Shown: positions 26,533 through 35,864, counted from the stretch's first letter. The stretch is DNA of 64,000 nt from WHUA01 sp963711215 (GCA_963711215.1 CAVQDH010000002.1:620001-684000), one strand, 5' to 3'. The notes: generated by a model not told the origin, from the sequence alone. Program-made: numbers and translations.

Positions 26533-27135
26533 GCTGGTCCCCTCCCGTGGCAGCAATCTGTGCCTGTACACGCAAGCATCATGCCATCGACAGGACGGGA
26601 GGAGGGCTAGCGGCGGCGTCGTCCGATCGCCGTCGCCGAGGGCGCGCTGCATCACCACGACGTCGATCCAGCGTCCGAATTTGAACCCGACGGACGGCAT
26701 ATGGCCGACCTCCCGGAAGCCCAGGCTCGAATGCAGGCCGACCGAGCCGTGATTTTCCCGGTCGCCGATGACGGCGAGCATCTGACGGTGTCCCAGTGCG
26801 GTACACCGCTCGATCAGCGCGGCGACAAGCCGCCGCCCGTATCCATGGCGGCCCTGGTCCGGGGTGATATAAACGGAGTCCTCGACCGAATATCGATAGG
26901 CCGGCCGGGGCCGGTAGGGGCCGGCATAGGCGAACCCCATGATGGCGTCATCGACTGCGCAAACGAGATACGGCAGCCCCGCGTCGATGACCGCTTGCCT
27001 GCGCAGGGTCATCTCCGCCAGGCTCGTCGGCGTCTCCTCGAACGAGCCCAGGCCATGGCGCACGTGGTGGGCATAGATCGCCTGGATCGCCGGCAAGTCC
27101 GCGGGCTCGGCAGTCCGCAGCAGGGCGTTGCTCAT
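26533..27135 (-). CDS. GNAT N-acetyltransferase, phosphinothricin acetyltransferase-like; no own stop codon
   Basis: Begins MSNALLRTAEPADLPAIQAIYAHHV at 27135. GNAT features: VEDSVYITPDQGRHGYGRRLVAALIE (acetyl-CoA loop Q/R-x-x-G-x-G/A at residues 94-101), GRENHGSVGLHSSLGF-like segment and MPSVGFKFGRWIDVVVMQRAL. Homology should end near residue 175 (GDGDRTTPP). Instead the frame stays open through residue 201 and enters the transglycosylase start in the same frame. Either the stop is lost, a small indel hides it, or a TAG one base out of frame at the end of the domain is the true stop. Members acetylate small amines such as phosphinothricin or methionine sulfone. Confidence 0.8.
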
Positions 27136-27349
27136 AGCGTCGTCGCCTCCTTTTAAAGCGCTCGCGCGATCTTCCGGCTGGTTCGCCGTAAGTCGATAAA
27201 ATCACGTCCTTTTCCGTGTTTACACTTTGGAAAGGTGCGAAAGGATACAACAGAAAAGGCAGCCGATCCGGTGGCTATCGTAACGCCGGTTTTGCGCTGC
27301 CCGGTCGCGCGCAAATCGCGGCCGGAGGCAAGCAGGAGCGTTGCACTTG

Positions 27350-27742
27350 ATGGCCGGCGCAAAGCATATGGTCGGACGCGAAACGCCGCAAATCCTTATC
27401 GTCGAGGACGACGAGGCCATGCGCGAATTTCTTTGCCAAGCCATTTCGCGCTCGGGCTACTACGTCGAGGCGGTCCAGGACGGCACCGAAGCGCTGCGCC
27501 GGGTCGAGGAGAGCCAGTTCGACCTGCTGCTGACCGATATCCGCATGCCGGGTCTCGACGGTCTCGAGCTCGCCCGCCTGGCGCGGCGGCGTTATCCCGG
27601 CCTGTGCGTCCTGCTCGTCACCGCCTATGTCCAGGACGCGCTCGGCGCGACCGATCTCGGCGGCGCCGGCTTCGACGTGCTGTCGAAGCCGTTCAATTTG
27701 ACCGAGCTGATCGACCGGGTCGAAACCTTCCTGCCGCATTGA
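27350..27742 (+). CDS. Single-domain response regulator (CpdR-like receiver)
   Basis: 130 aa consisting of only a receiver domain. Visible: acidic pair EDDEAM (residues 19-24), phosphoacceptor D63 in LLLTDIRMPGLDGLEL, conserved Thr in LLVTAYV and Lys113 in LSKPFNL. It has no output domain, so it must act by protein contact. The sequence EDDEAMREFL is like CpdR, which controls ClpXP proteolysis in Caulobacter and relatives. ATG 27350 with AGGAG 11 bases upstream was chosen; ATG 27368 or TTG 27341 are alternatives. CpdR identity is inferred. Confidence 0.85.
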   Translation: MAGAKHMVGRETPQILIVEDDEAMREFLCQAISRSGYYVEAVQDGTEALRRVEESQFDLLLTDIRMPGLDGLELARLARRRYPGLCVLLVTAYVQDALGATDLGGAGFDVLSKPFNLTELIDRVETFLPH

Positions 27743-27926
27743 GCCGGCGTGCCGCGCAGGCCAATCGGGCCGTCCGCAGCGAGTTCGTCCCGTCCGCCGA
27801 TTATTTCGCAAATAGGCCTCATTCGAGCTTGGTCAGGGGGTTGCCATGCCCGCGAGTTTGGTGGTAATCCCCATCGCCCGGGCGCCGGAGACCCTCCGCG
27901 CGCCCGAAACCGCCGGTAAGGCAGGC

Positions 27927-28001
27927 GGGCGCGTAGCTCAGCGGGAGAGCACTACGTTGACATCGTAGGGGTCGCAAGTTCAATCCTTGCCGCGCCCACC
28001 A
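27927..28001 (+). tRNA. tRNA-Val (GAC anticodon)
   Basis: 75 nt with the 3' CCA encoded. Acceptor stem GGGCGCG (27927-27933) pairs with CGCGCCC (27991-27997). D arm GCTC...GAGC, anticodon stem CTACG/CGTAG around loop TTGACAT (anticodon GAC), and T arm GCAAG/CTTGC around TTCAATC are all well paired. Confidence 0.95.
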
Positions 28002-28108
28002 TTCCATCAATCGGTTCGACGGCCAGCGCTCGGGCGCCAAGGCATCGCATCCGGCGCGATGTGCGTGCCGGTCAAGGCGCCATACGCTCAAATACCGCGC
28101 CCGGATGT

Positions 28109-28807
28109 TTACTCCGCCGTAAGCGCTCGGGAACCGGCGCCGTAGCGTTGCTGCAGCTCCTTGACGATAAATTCCAGCGGCTCCACATCGGCCATCTTCA
28201 TGTCCATGTCGAAGAGATTGGCGCGGTGGGCCGTGCGGCTGCGGTCGCCGACCGCCTCCTCGGCGACGATGACGCGGAAGTTGTGGGAGAAGGCATCGTT
28301 GACCGCCGCGCGGACGCAGCCGCTGGTCGATATCCCGCTGACAACGATCGTGTCGATGCCGTCGTAGCGCAGAAAGGATTCGAGCGGCGTCTCGAAGAAA
28401 CAGGACGCCTTGTTCTTGTAGACGATGACATCCTGGGCACGGGGGGCGTAGGCGTCCGGCCATTCGTCGGCTCTGGGGTCGCGGCTATAGATCATGTCGC
28501 CGGCGATGCCGAGCTTGTCGTTCCACATGCCCCGGCGGATCGGGTGGCTACGGTCGTCCCGCCGGCTGTAGTAGATCGGCAGGTCCAGGCTGCGAAAAAC
28601 GGTGACGAGCCGCGTGATGTTCTTGACCAATTCCGGATCACCGTCCCCGCATTGCGGATAGGCGGGATCGACGAACATGTAAGTGGTATCGATGTTGAGC
28701 AGCGCGGCGCGGTTGCCGAAGCCGACCCTCTCGCCGAACTTGCCCTTCGCGTAGGTCGCAAGCTCTTCGGGCGGCAGAAAATCTGCCCATTTCTCCAACT
28801 TGTTCAT
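28109..28807 (-). CDS. Cysteine hydrolase, isochorismatase family
   Basis: 232 aa from ATG 28807, with AGGAG eight bases upstream. The catalytic triad of the family is visible: Asp40 in ALLNIDTTYMFVDP, Lys131 (or 133) in VIVYKNKASCFFET and Cys164 in VSGISTSGCVRAAVNDA. The cis-peptide region VVSGIS is conserved. Family members are amidohydrolases such as N-carbamoylsarcosine amidase, nicotinamidase, biuret hydrolase or isochorismatase. The C-S-rich nucleophile elbow SGCVRA resembles the N-carbamoylsarcosine amidase group, but the substrate cannot be fixed. It stands alone. Confidence 0.87.
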   Translation of the reverse strand: MNKLEKWADFLPPEELATYAKGKFGERVGFGNRAALLNIDTTYMFVDPAYPQCGDGDPELVKNITRLVTVFRSLDLPIYYSRRDDRSHPIRRGMWNDKLGIAGDMIYSRDPRADEWPDAYAPRAQDVIVYKNKASCFFETPLESFLRYDGIDTIVVSGISTSGCVRAAVNDAFSHNFRVIVAEEAVGDRSRTAHRANLFDMDMKMADVEPLEFIVKELQQRYGAGSRALTAE

Positions 28808-29138
28808 GATGGCGATACTCCTGAGGGCATGGACGCGATGAGTTCGAGCACTTGACGTCGTGTGAGGGCAACCCCTGTCGGACTGGAGAATAGCTCGGTT
28901 GCCGAGTAGCAAACGCGTCAGGGGGACACTGTTCAAGGATGCGGCGTGGCAGACGATGGCGTGGGACGTAAGAGGAATTCCGGACGGCGGCGTGGATCGG
29001 CAGGACGCGTCGCGCCGATCCCGGCCATGAGCACGCCGGTCTGCGCTTGCCCGCTCACCGGGGCCGCCCGTCGCCATTGCGGACCAGTCGGCGCGACCTG
29101 TCAATGCCGGCGATATGGCAGCGCGCGACGGTCACGGC
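28808..29138. other. Intergenic region, no gene seen
   Basis: 331 bases between the cysteine hydrolase start and the ABC ATPase stop, both on the minus strand. It should hold the promoter of the hydrolase near 28850-28930 and the end of the importer operon. Open frames through it have no recognisable product, and I see no convincing hairpin terminator. Confidence 0.5.
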
Positions 29139-30209
29139 TCAGATCCGTCGGCCGGACGCGTCGAAGAGCTGTGTCTTGCCGGCGGCGAATTCGACCCCCA
29201 CGCGATCGCTGCCGGTGACGGTGCCGTCCTGGTGCAGACGCAGCGTCAGCGGCAGGCCATTGTCGACGGTGCCGCGCAGCAGGCGTGAGTCGCCCAACTC
29301 CTCGATCAGGTCGACCCGCAGCGGCAGCGCGCCGCGGGCCTCGCTCAGTCGCACATGCTCGGGCCGAATGCCAAGGGTGATCACGCTGCCGGCCGGCAGG
29401 TCGGCGGCGCAGGGGAACGTCAGCGTCGCGTCGCCGAGGCGAAGCGTCACCGTTTCCCCGGCCCGCGCGACGACGGTCGCCGGCAGCAGGTTCATCGGCG
29501 GCGAGCCGATGAAGCCGGCGACGAACAGGTTGGCGGGACGCCGATAGAGGTCCAGCGGAGCGCCGATCTGTTCGACGTGACCCTGGTTCAGTACGACGAC
29601 CTGGTCGGCCAGCGTCATGGCCTCGGTCTGGTCGTGGGTGACGTAGATGATCGTGCTGCCGAGCCGCTCATGCAGATGCGCGATCTCGAGCCGCATCTGC
29701 ACGCGGAGCGCGGCGTCCAGGTTCGACAACGGCTCGTCGAACAGGAAGACCTTGGGCTGGCGGACGATGGCGCGGCCGATGGCGACGCGCTGGCGCTGCC
29801 CGCCGGAAAGCGCGCGCGGCAGCCGGTCGAGCAGCGCCTCGATCTGCAGCGTCCGCGCGGCGGCCCGCACCCGCTCGTCGACGGTGTCCGTGTCGGTCTT
29901 CGCCAGCTTCAGCCCGAAAGCCATGTTGCGATAGACGGTCATGTGCGGGTAGAGGGCGTAGCTCTGGAAGACCATGGAGACGCCGCGGTCGGCCGGGCGA
30001 ACCGCGTTCATCCGCCGCCCGCCGATGGTGAGCGCTCCGGCGTCGATCGTCTCGAGCCCGGCGATCATCCGCAGCAGGGTCGACTTGCCGCAGCCGGACG
30101 GGCCGACCAGCACGCAGAAGGCGCCGGACTCGACCGTCAGGTCGACCTCGTCGACGGCCACGGTCGCGCCGAAGCGCTTGGTGAGGCCCGTCAGCGTGAC
30201 GGCGGCCAT
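29139..30209 (-). CDS. ABC transporter ATPase, MalK/UgpC/GgtA type
   Basis: 356 aa. Powers the sugar/osmolyte importer encoded just upstream in the operon. Walker A is GPSGCGKST near residue 37, the Q-loop MVFQSYALYPHMT near 80, signature LSGGQRQRVA near 135, Walker B VFLFDEPLSNLD, and H-loop VTHDQTEAMTLAD. The C-terminal third is the TOBE/regulatory domain typical of CUT1-family ATPases (IGIRPEHVRL). It is the last gene of a minus-strand run starting with the phosphatase at 35557; only four bases separate it from the permease. Confidence 0.92.
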   Translation of the reverse strand: MAAVTLTGLTKRFGATVAVDEVDLTVESGAFCVLVGPSGCGKSTLLRMIAGLETIDAGALTIGGRRMNAVRPADRGVSMVFQSYALYPHMTVYRNMAFGLKLAKTDTDTVDERVRAAARTLQIEALLDRLPRALSGGQRQRVAIGRAIVRQPKVFLFDEPLSNLDAALRVQMRLEIAHLHERLGSTIIYVTHDQTEAMTLADQVVVLNQGHVEQIGAPLDLYRRPANLFVAGFIGSPPMNLLPATVVARAGETVTLRLGDATLTFPCAADLPAGSVITLGIRPEHVRLSEARGALPLRVDLIEELGDSRLLRGTVDNGLPLTLRLHQDGTVTGSDRVGVEFAAGKTQLFDASGRRI

Positions 30210-30213
30210 CCGC

Positions 30214-31041
30214 CTATCCCTTCACGGCGCCGGTGGTGAGCCCGGCGACGATACGGCGCTGGAAGACCAGGACCAGCAGGATAAGCGGCAGGGTGACGAT
30301 GACCGACGCCGCCATGATCCGGCCCCACGGCACCTCAAACTCGCTGCCGCCGGTAATCAGGGCGATAGCCACGGGCACGGTGCGCTTGTCGTTGGTCAGC
30401 GTGAAGGTCAGCGCGAACAGGAACTCGTTCCAGGCGACGATGAAGGCGAGCAGTCCCGTGGTCACCATCGCCGGCCACATCATCGGCATGAAGATGCGCG
30501 TCAGCAGCGTCCAGGGCCCGGCGCCGTCGAGGATCGCCGCCTCCTCGACTTCCTTCGGCAGGTCGCGGATGAACGCGGTCAGCACCCAGACGGTGAAGGG
30601 CAGGGTGAAGATCAGGTAGGACAGCACGAGGCTGGCGAGGTGGTTGTAGAGGCCGGCCGCGCGCACGAGCTCGAACATGCCCGAGAGGACGGAAACCTGC
30701 GGGAACATCGACACGCTGAGGATGGCGAGCAGCAGGCCGCGCCGGCCCGCGAAGCGGAAACGCCCGAGCGCCATCGCGGCGGTCAGCCCGAGAATCAGCG
30801 AGAGGGCAACGACGGCAAGCGCGACGATCAGCGAGTTCAGGATGTTGAGCGCGAAGGGCTGCTCGGCGAACACCGCCGCATAGTTTGCGAAATCGAGATG
30901 CCGCGGCAGGTAGTCGACGTCGAACAGCGACGGTCCGCTCTTCATCGAGGTGACCACGGCGTAGTAGAGCGGGAACAGCAGGTAGAACAGGATCGCCGCG
31001 ACAAGCGCCGCCAGCCCGGCGCGCTGCAGGAAGCGCATCAT
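30214..31041 (-). CDS. Sugar/osmolyte ABC importer permease, MalG/ThuG/GgtD type
   Basis: 275 aa from ATG 31041, overlapping the upstream permease stop as ATGA. About six membrane segments (first AALVAAILFYLLFPLYYAVV). The EAA loop that contacts the ATPase is EVEEAAILDGAGPWTLLTRI near residue 180, followed by FMPMMWPAMVTTGLLAFI. The ending VAGLTTGAVKG is characteristic of MalG-like subunits. With the next gene it forms the heterodimeric channel. Confidence 0.92.
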   Translation of the reverse strand: MMRFLQRAGLAALVAAILFYLLFPLYYAVVTSMKSGPSLFDVDYLPRHLDFANYAAVFAEQPFALNILNSLIVALAVVALSLILGLTAAMALGRFRFAGRRGLLLAILSVSMFPQVSVLSGMFELVRAAGLYNHLASLVLSYLIFTLPFTVWVLTAFIRDLPKEVEEAAILDGAGPWTLLTRIFMPMMWPAMVTTGLLAFIVAWNEFLFALTFTLTNDKRTVPVAIALITGGSEFEVPWGRIMAASVIVTLPLILLVLVFQRRIVAGLTTGAVKG

Positions 31042-31950
31042 GCCGCCCCCCGCGTCGCGTCCGCCCGGACCGCGACCAGGTAAAGCGCGGTGAGCACGGC
31101 AATGATCATGAACAGCAGGGTCGCGGCGGCGGAGCCGTAGCCGACGTCCTGGAAGTCGACGAGCTGCTGCCGCGCGTAGACCGACATCGTCATCGTCGCC
31201 TCGGCGTTGCCGGTCATGATGTAGACCACGTCGAAGACGCGGAACGCGTCGAGAAGGCGGAAGATCACGGCGACCACCAGCGCCGGCTTGATCAGCGGCA
31301 GGGTGACGCCGAAGAACACCTTCAGCGGGTGGATGCCGTCGACCCGCGCCGCTTCGTAGCAATCGCGCGGCAGCATCTGCAGCGCCGCCAGGACCAGCAG
31401 CGCGACGAAGGGCGTGGTCTTCCAGACGTCGACCATGATCACCGAGAAGAGCGCCAGGTGCGGCTCGGCGGTCCAGGCGATGGGCGTGGTGATCAGCCCG
31501 AGCTTGATCAGGGCGTCATTGATGACGCCGAACTGGTCGTTCAGCATCCACTGCCATATCCGCGCCGACACCACGGTCGGTATGGCCCAGGGAACCAGAA
31601 CGGCCGCGCGGAAGACGCCGCGGCCGGGGAAAGTGGCGTTCATCACCAGGGCGATGACGACGCCGAGCACAGTTTCCAGGCTGACCGACAGGACGGCGAA
31701 CAGCACCGTGTTCCAGACCGCGTGCCACCATTGCGGCTCGGCCAGCAGGCCGTACCAGGCGCCGTGATCCTTCACGAGGAAATTGTCGAGCCCGACATAG
31801 GCATAGTCGCCGAGGTCGGTGAGCGAGGCATCGGTCATCCCGAACCACAGGGTGCGGGCGAGCGGCCATAGCGGCGACGGCCGCCAGGACGAGCAGCATC
31901 GGGCTGAGGAAGAGCCACGCGGTCAGGATGCGCCGGGTCGCGGGGTTCAT
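31038..31950 (-). CDS. Sugar/osmolyte ABC importer permease, MalF/ThuF/GgtC type, interrupted by a +1 frameshift
   Basis: About 303 aa when restored, from ATG 31950 (MNPATRRILTAWLFLSPML). One extra base near 31868-31870 shifts the frame after LAAVAA; removing it gives WPLARTLWFGMTDASLTDLG and joins the two parts. The rest has six membrane segments and the EAA loop CYEAARVDGIHPLKVFFGV, then LPLIKPALVVAVIFRLLDAF. All motifs are intact on both sides. It forms the channel with the 30214-31041 product. Confidence 0.87.
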
Positions 31951-31964
31951 CGATCCGCTCCGCG

Positions 31965-33224
31965 CTACCAGTGGGCGCGGCGGCCGATCCGCTTCAAGCG
32001 CTTCTCCAGCCCCGCGATCGCGGGTGCCGCCGCCTGCTGGCCGGCGAGCACGCGGTGGACGGCATTCCAGAACGCCGCCGACACGCGATTATACGCAGTG
32101 CCGGTAACCGCCGACGGCCGCGCCACGGCGGTCGCGAAGGTGTTGTAGAGCGTTCCGAAGAAAGGGTTCGCGGCGAGCACGTCGGGGTCCTTGTAGAGCG
32201 CGGGGATGGTCGGATTATACGATGCGGCGATGGCGCGGCGCTTCTGCTCGGCCTTGCTCGTGAGAAAGCGCGCCAGGTCGATCGCCAGCTTCGGGTGCTT
32301 GGAATAGCGCGAAACGGCGACGTTCCAGCCGCCGAGCGTGCCGGTGGCCTTGCCGTCGGGACCGCCCTTCGGCAGCGCCACGACGCCGACCTTGCCGCGG
32401 ATCGCGCTTTCCTTGCTGTTGGCCAGGGCCCAGGCATAGGGCCAGTTGCGCATGAACACCGCCTTGCCCGATTGGAACACGCCGCGCGAGGCTTCTTCGT
32501 CGTAGTTCAGCACGCCTGGCGGCGAGATATCGCCGACCCACGACGCGGCGAGCGTCAGGGCCTCGATGGTGCGCGGGTTGTTCACCGTGATCTTGCCGTC
32601 GTTCGCGACGATGTGCCCGGCGCGGAAGCTGTCGAGCCATTCGAGCGCGTTGCAGGTCAGGCCTTCATACGCCTTGCCCTGCCAGACGAAGCCCCAGATA
32701 TCCCGGTTGCCCTGCGCGCGTTCCGCCTTGACGATACGGCGGGCCGTCTCGGTCAATTCGCGCCATGTCGTCGGCGGCCGCTCGCCGTATTTCTTCAGGA
32801 GGTCGGCGCGGTAGTACAGCACGCCGGCATCGGTCCACCAGGGCAGCGCCACCAGCCGCCCGTCGATCGTGTTGTTCCGGATCAGCGCCGGGAAGTATTC
32901 GCCGGCGGTCTCGAGATGCTTCGAAAGGTCGACGAAATGCTTGGCGAGGATGCCGGGCCAGACGACGTCGACCTGGAACAGGTCGATATCGTCCGCATGG
33001 GCCGCCAGGATCTGCTGGTACAACGCCAGCCGCTCGGTCGAGGAGTTCGGCGTCGAGACGATGCGCACGTCGACGCCGGATTTGGCCGACCAGGCGCGGA
33101 CGCCCTGGCGGCAGAGCGCGAGCTCGACGCCGACGGCGCCGCAGGAGATCGACAGGGTTTCGGCCCGCGCCCCGACGGCCGAGTACAGTGCAAGGACGAG
33201 CAACGCGGCGGCCAGTCGTCTCAT
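31965..33224 (-). CDS. Extracellular solute-binding protein, ThuE/GgtB type
   Basis: 419 aa with a signal peptide (MRRLAAALLVLALYSAVGARA). Family 1 binding protein: SISCGAVGVELALCRQGVRAW, IVSTPNSSTERLALYQQIL, IDLFQVDVVWPGILAKHFVDL, ALPWWTDAGVLYYRADLL, and TLGGWNVAVSRYSKHPKLAIDLARFL. The aromatic residues lining the site fit an alpha-glucoside. The closest family pattern known to me is ThuE/GgtB, which bind trehalose, maltose or glucosylglycerol. Because the synthase next door looks like GgpS, glucosylglycerol is the favoured ligand (inference); trehalose or sucrose could also bind. Confidence 0.88.
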   Translation of the reverse strand: MRRLAAALLVLALYSAVGARAETLSISCGAVGVELALCRQGVRAWSAKSGVDVRIVSTPNSSTERLALYQQILAAHADDIDLFQVDVVWPGILAKHFVDLSKHLETAGEYFPALIRNNTIDGRLVALPWWTDAGVLYYRADLLKKYGERPPTTWRELTETARRIVKAERAQGNRDIWGFVWQGKAYEGLTCNALEWLDSFRAGHIVANDGKITVNNPRTIEALTLAASWVGDISPPGVLNYDEEASRGVFQSGKAVFMRNWPYAWALANSKESAIRGKVGVVALPKGGPDGKATGTLGGWNVAVSRYSKHPKLAIDLARFLTSKAEQKRRAIAASYNPTIPALYKDPDVLAANPFFGTLYNTFATAVARPSAVTGTAYNRVSAAFWNAVHRVLAGQQAAAPAIAGLEKRLKRIGRRAHW

Positions 33225-33245
33225 CCTCCGCCTCCTGCTCGTTTT

Positions 33246-34757
33246 TTATCCGACCGCCATCATCGCGGGGGTCGCCGGCCGCGGCTCGATCTCGTCGAAG
33301 CGCTGCATGACGTGACGCGACCAATGGGCGATGTCGTAATGCCGGACGCTGTTGCGCAGACGCCGCATCCGCACCCGCTGCTCATCTGCGCACATGTCGA
33401 TCGCCTGGTCGATCGCCGCGTCCATCGAGCGGTTGGAATAGGGATTGGTCAGGATGGTGTACGGCAATTCGACCGCAGCGCCGGCGAATTCCGAGAGCAC
33501 GAGCACGCCCTGCTCATCGGCCCGCGTCGCGCAGAATTCCTTGGCCACCAGGTTCAGGCCGTCGCGCAGCGGCGCGATCCAGCACACGTCGGCGGCGCGG
33601 TAATAAGCGATCAGCTCCTCGAACGGCACCGCGGTGGTGAACAGGATGATCGGCTGCCAGCCGAGATTGCCGTAGCGTCCGTTGATGCGCCCGACGAGCG
33701 CTTCGATCGCGCGCTGCTGCTGGCGGTAGACCGCCATGTTCGGGTTGGCCGACACCGACGTCACCATCAACATGATCTTGTCGCGCAGCTCGGGACGGCG
33801 TTCGAGCAGCCGCTCGTAAGTCGCCAGCATCTCCCGCGTGCCCTTGGTGTAGTCGGTTCGCCCGACCGAGACGATCAGCCGGCGGCCGTTCAGCGCCTGG
33901 CGGATCTCCTCCACCTTGGCGTCGGTCTCCGGCCGCTGCGCCACCTCCTCGATATAGTCGGCGTTGGTGCCGACGGGAAACGCGTCGATGTTGATGGTAT
34001 GGCCGTTATGGACGATTCGCGTGGGCACCGTCGGCTCCGACAACGCCATGCCCGTCGGCGACATGCCGGCTTCGGTCCGGGTGACCTCGTCGATCTCGAT
34101 GTCGAACATGGTCCGCGCGGCCGCGACGAAGTTCACCGCGTAGCGCGGAATGTGGAAGCCGACGAGATCGCACCGCAGCAGGCTTTCCATGATCTCCTCG
34201 CGCCAGGGCAGCACGTTGAAGACGTCCGCCGCCGGAAACGGCGTGTGATGGAAGAAGGCGATGCGCGCGCGCGGCTTTATCTGGCGGAGATAGGTGGGCA
34301 CGAGCCAGAGATTGTAATCGTGTACCCAGATGAGCGCGTCGTCCGCGGCTTCCGCGGCCGCGGCCTCGGCGAAGCGCCAGTTGACCTCGCGGTAGGTCGG
34401 CCAGTCGACCGGCTCATAATCGTAGGTCTCCGGGAAGCTGTGCAGGATCGGCCACAGCGCTTCCTTTGACGTGACGTGATAGAAGCTCTTCACCTGCTGC
34501 GGCGTCAGCGGCAGGCGCGAGACATTGTATTCGCCGACCGAATCGCGGACGGTCACGATGCGCTGGTGCGTCTCCTGCTGCTTCGCCGTGACCTGCGTCC
34601 AGGCGACCCAGGCGCCGCGGTCGATCTCGCCGAAGAAATTCTTCAGCGTCGGCACGATGCCGTTCGGGCTGCTGTGCGGCCGGTAGACCGTTTTTCCGTT
34701 CTCGACCGCTTCCTCCAGCGGCTGGCGATGATAGACGATGACGAGATTGGATTTCAC
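33246..34757 (-). CDS. ggpS: Glucosylglycerol-phosphate synthase (GT20)
   Basis: 503 aa. Expected reaction: ADP-glucose plus glycerol 3-phosphate gives glucosylglycerol phosphate. GT20 core: WVHDYNLWLVPTYLR, AFFHHTPFPAADVF, GFHIPRYAVNF, VSVGRTDYTKGTREML, LRDGLNLVAKEF. The N-terminus reads LVIVYHRQPLEE..NGKTVYR..SPNGIVPTLK and WVAWTQV, which matches cyanobacterial GgpS. OtsA instead starts with a V-S-N-R motif and a glycine-rich GGLA segment, absent here. KSFYHVTSKEALWPILHSFP also follows GgpS. The HAD phosphatase immediately upstream overlaps it by four bases. OtsA is the main alternative annotation. Confidence 0.85.
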   Translation of the reverse strand: MKSNLVIVYHRQPLEEAVENGKTVYRPHSSPNGIVPTLKNFFGEIDRGAWVAWTQVTAKQQETHQRIVTVRDSVGEYNVSRLPLTPQQVKSFYHVTSKEALWPILHSFPETYDYEPVDWPTYREVNWRFAEAAAAEAADDALIWVHDYNLWLVPTYLRQIKPRARIAFFHHTPFPAADVFNVLPWREEIMESLLRCDLVGFHIPRYAVNFVAAARTMFDIEIDEVTRTEAGMSPTGMALSEPTVPTRIVHNGHTINIDAFPVGTNADYIEEVAQRPETDAKVEEIRQALNGRRLIVSVGRTDYTKGTREMLATYERLLERRPELRDKIMLMVTSVSANPNMAVYRQQQRAIEALVGRINGRYGNLGWQPIILFTTAVPFEELIAYYRAADVCWIAPLRDGLNLVAKEFCATRADEQGVLVLSEFAGAAVELPYTILTNPYSNRSMDAAIDQAIDMCADEQRVRMRRLRNSVRHYDIAHWSRHVMQRFDEIEPRPATPAMMAVG

Positions 34758-35557
34758 GTGCTGTTCTCCGGCAGTAGTTGCAGATGCTCGATGGCCTCGA
34801 GAATGCCGGCGGCGCCGGCACCTTCGCTGTGGTAGACGGTGCGCCGCCCTTCGAGGCTCTGTTTGAGGGCAGGCTCGCTGTTGGCGACCGCGACGCCGCG
34901 GAGGCCGGTCTCGAACAGCGACAGGTCGTTGAGCGTATCGCCTGCGACCAGCACCCGGCCCGGATCGAGATCGAGATGGCCGATCAGGCGCAGCAGCGTC
35001 GGTCCCTTGGCCACGCCCGGCGGCAATACGTCGAAAAACCGGCCGGCGGACAGCAGCACGTCGAAGCCGGCGGCCTCGATCTGCGCGGGCAGGGCGGGGT
35101 CGAGCGCGGCGGGATCGTAATCGTAGCTGACGCGATAGCGGAACGGCGTCGGCTGCAGGCGCAGCCCCGGTACGCCGTCCAGCAAGGCGCGCACGTCGTC
35201 GCCGCGGCCGGCCCAGGCTTCGGCGATAGGCGCCTCGAGTGCTTCGACCGGGGTGAGCGCAGGGCCCGCGGCGATGGTCGTGCCGACGTCACCGATCACG
35301 AAATCGGGCCACGGCACCGCCGCGTCGCCGCAGAGGCCGCGGATGAAAGGCAGGTCGCGGCCGGTGACGAAAATCAGGATGAGCTCATGACGCCGCGTCT
35401 CGATCATGTCATAGAGCGCCCGGCGCTCGGCATCGCTTCCGCCGAGGAAGGTGCCGTCCAGGTCGGTCGCGAGCGTCAGCGCCGGCCCGACCGGGGAGGC
35501 GGCGGTATCCGTGACCTTAAAGCCTTGCGTGGCGCCGTTGGCGCGCTCTGCCGTCAT
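34754..35557 (-). CDS. HAD-family phosphatase, probable glucosylglycerol-phosphate phosphatase
   Basis: About 267 aa from ATG 35557; an in-frame start at 35668 is possible. HAD motif I is LATDLDGTFLGG (nucleophile and acid Asp), motif II VTGRD, motif III Lys in VAKGPTLLRL and motif IV VLVAGDTLNDLSLFE. The cap resembles sucrose-phosphatase and OtsB-type type II caps. Its stop overlaps the ggpS start (ATGA), so the two are made together. In gamma-proteobacterial GgpPS proteins the phosphatase is fused ahead of the synthase; here the same order appears as two genes. OtsB remains an alternative if the synthase is OtsA. Confidence 0.83.
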   Translation of the reverse strand: MTAERANGATQGFKVTDTAASPVGPALTLATDLDGTFLGGSDAERRALYDMIETRRHELILIFVTGRDLPFIRGLCGDAAVPWPDFVIGDVGTTIAAGPALTPVEALEAPIAEAWAGRGDDVRALLDGVPGLRLQPTPFRYRVSYDYDPAALDPALPAQIEAAGFDVLLSAGRFFDVLPPGVAKGPTLLRLIGHLDLDPGRVLVAGDTLNDLSLFETGLRGVAVANSEPALKQSLEGRRTVYHSEGAGAAGILEAIEHLQLLPENST

Positions 35558-35864
35558 ATTGTCTGTCGTGCCCTCTTCTGACGCCGCAGAGACGCGAACG
35601 GCCTCGGTACGGCTCACCGGGAGGGATGCGTTCCTGTTCGCACAGGAGCCCGCGCAGATCGCCTGCACAGACCAATATGCACGCCGGAGAGGCTATCCGC
35701 CCGCCGGCATCGATCACGCACACCAGATTTTGTTTGCAGTGCAGCATAATGGGTTGATCGCCGGATTTCCACCCCTTAGGGTCGAAATTGACCGGCTAAT
35801 TGCGGAAATATCGGGGAAATTCGCGATATCTGGCGGAAAATGACGGCGGGTTTCGGAGAAATGC
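35558..35864. other. Divergent promoter region of the osmolyte island
   Basis: 307 bases between the phosphatase (minus) and the alpha-glucosidase (plus). It has an A/T-rich stretch around 35725-35835, lower in GC than its surroundings, as expected for promoters in both directions. No clear operator palindrome or riboswitch fold was recognised. If the phosphatase starts at 35668 the region is shorter. Confidence 0.4.

Noticed and set aside
28946..29218. Short open frame in the gap before the ABC ATPase
   Set aside because: Arg/Cys-rich translation without similarity, overlapping the 3' end of the ATPase gene on the other strand.
33246..34757. Trehalose-6-phosphate synthase (otsA) as the name
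   Set aside because: The N-terminal substrate region follows GgpS, not OtsA, as set out in the feature. OtsA remains the fallback if biochemistry disagrees.
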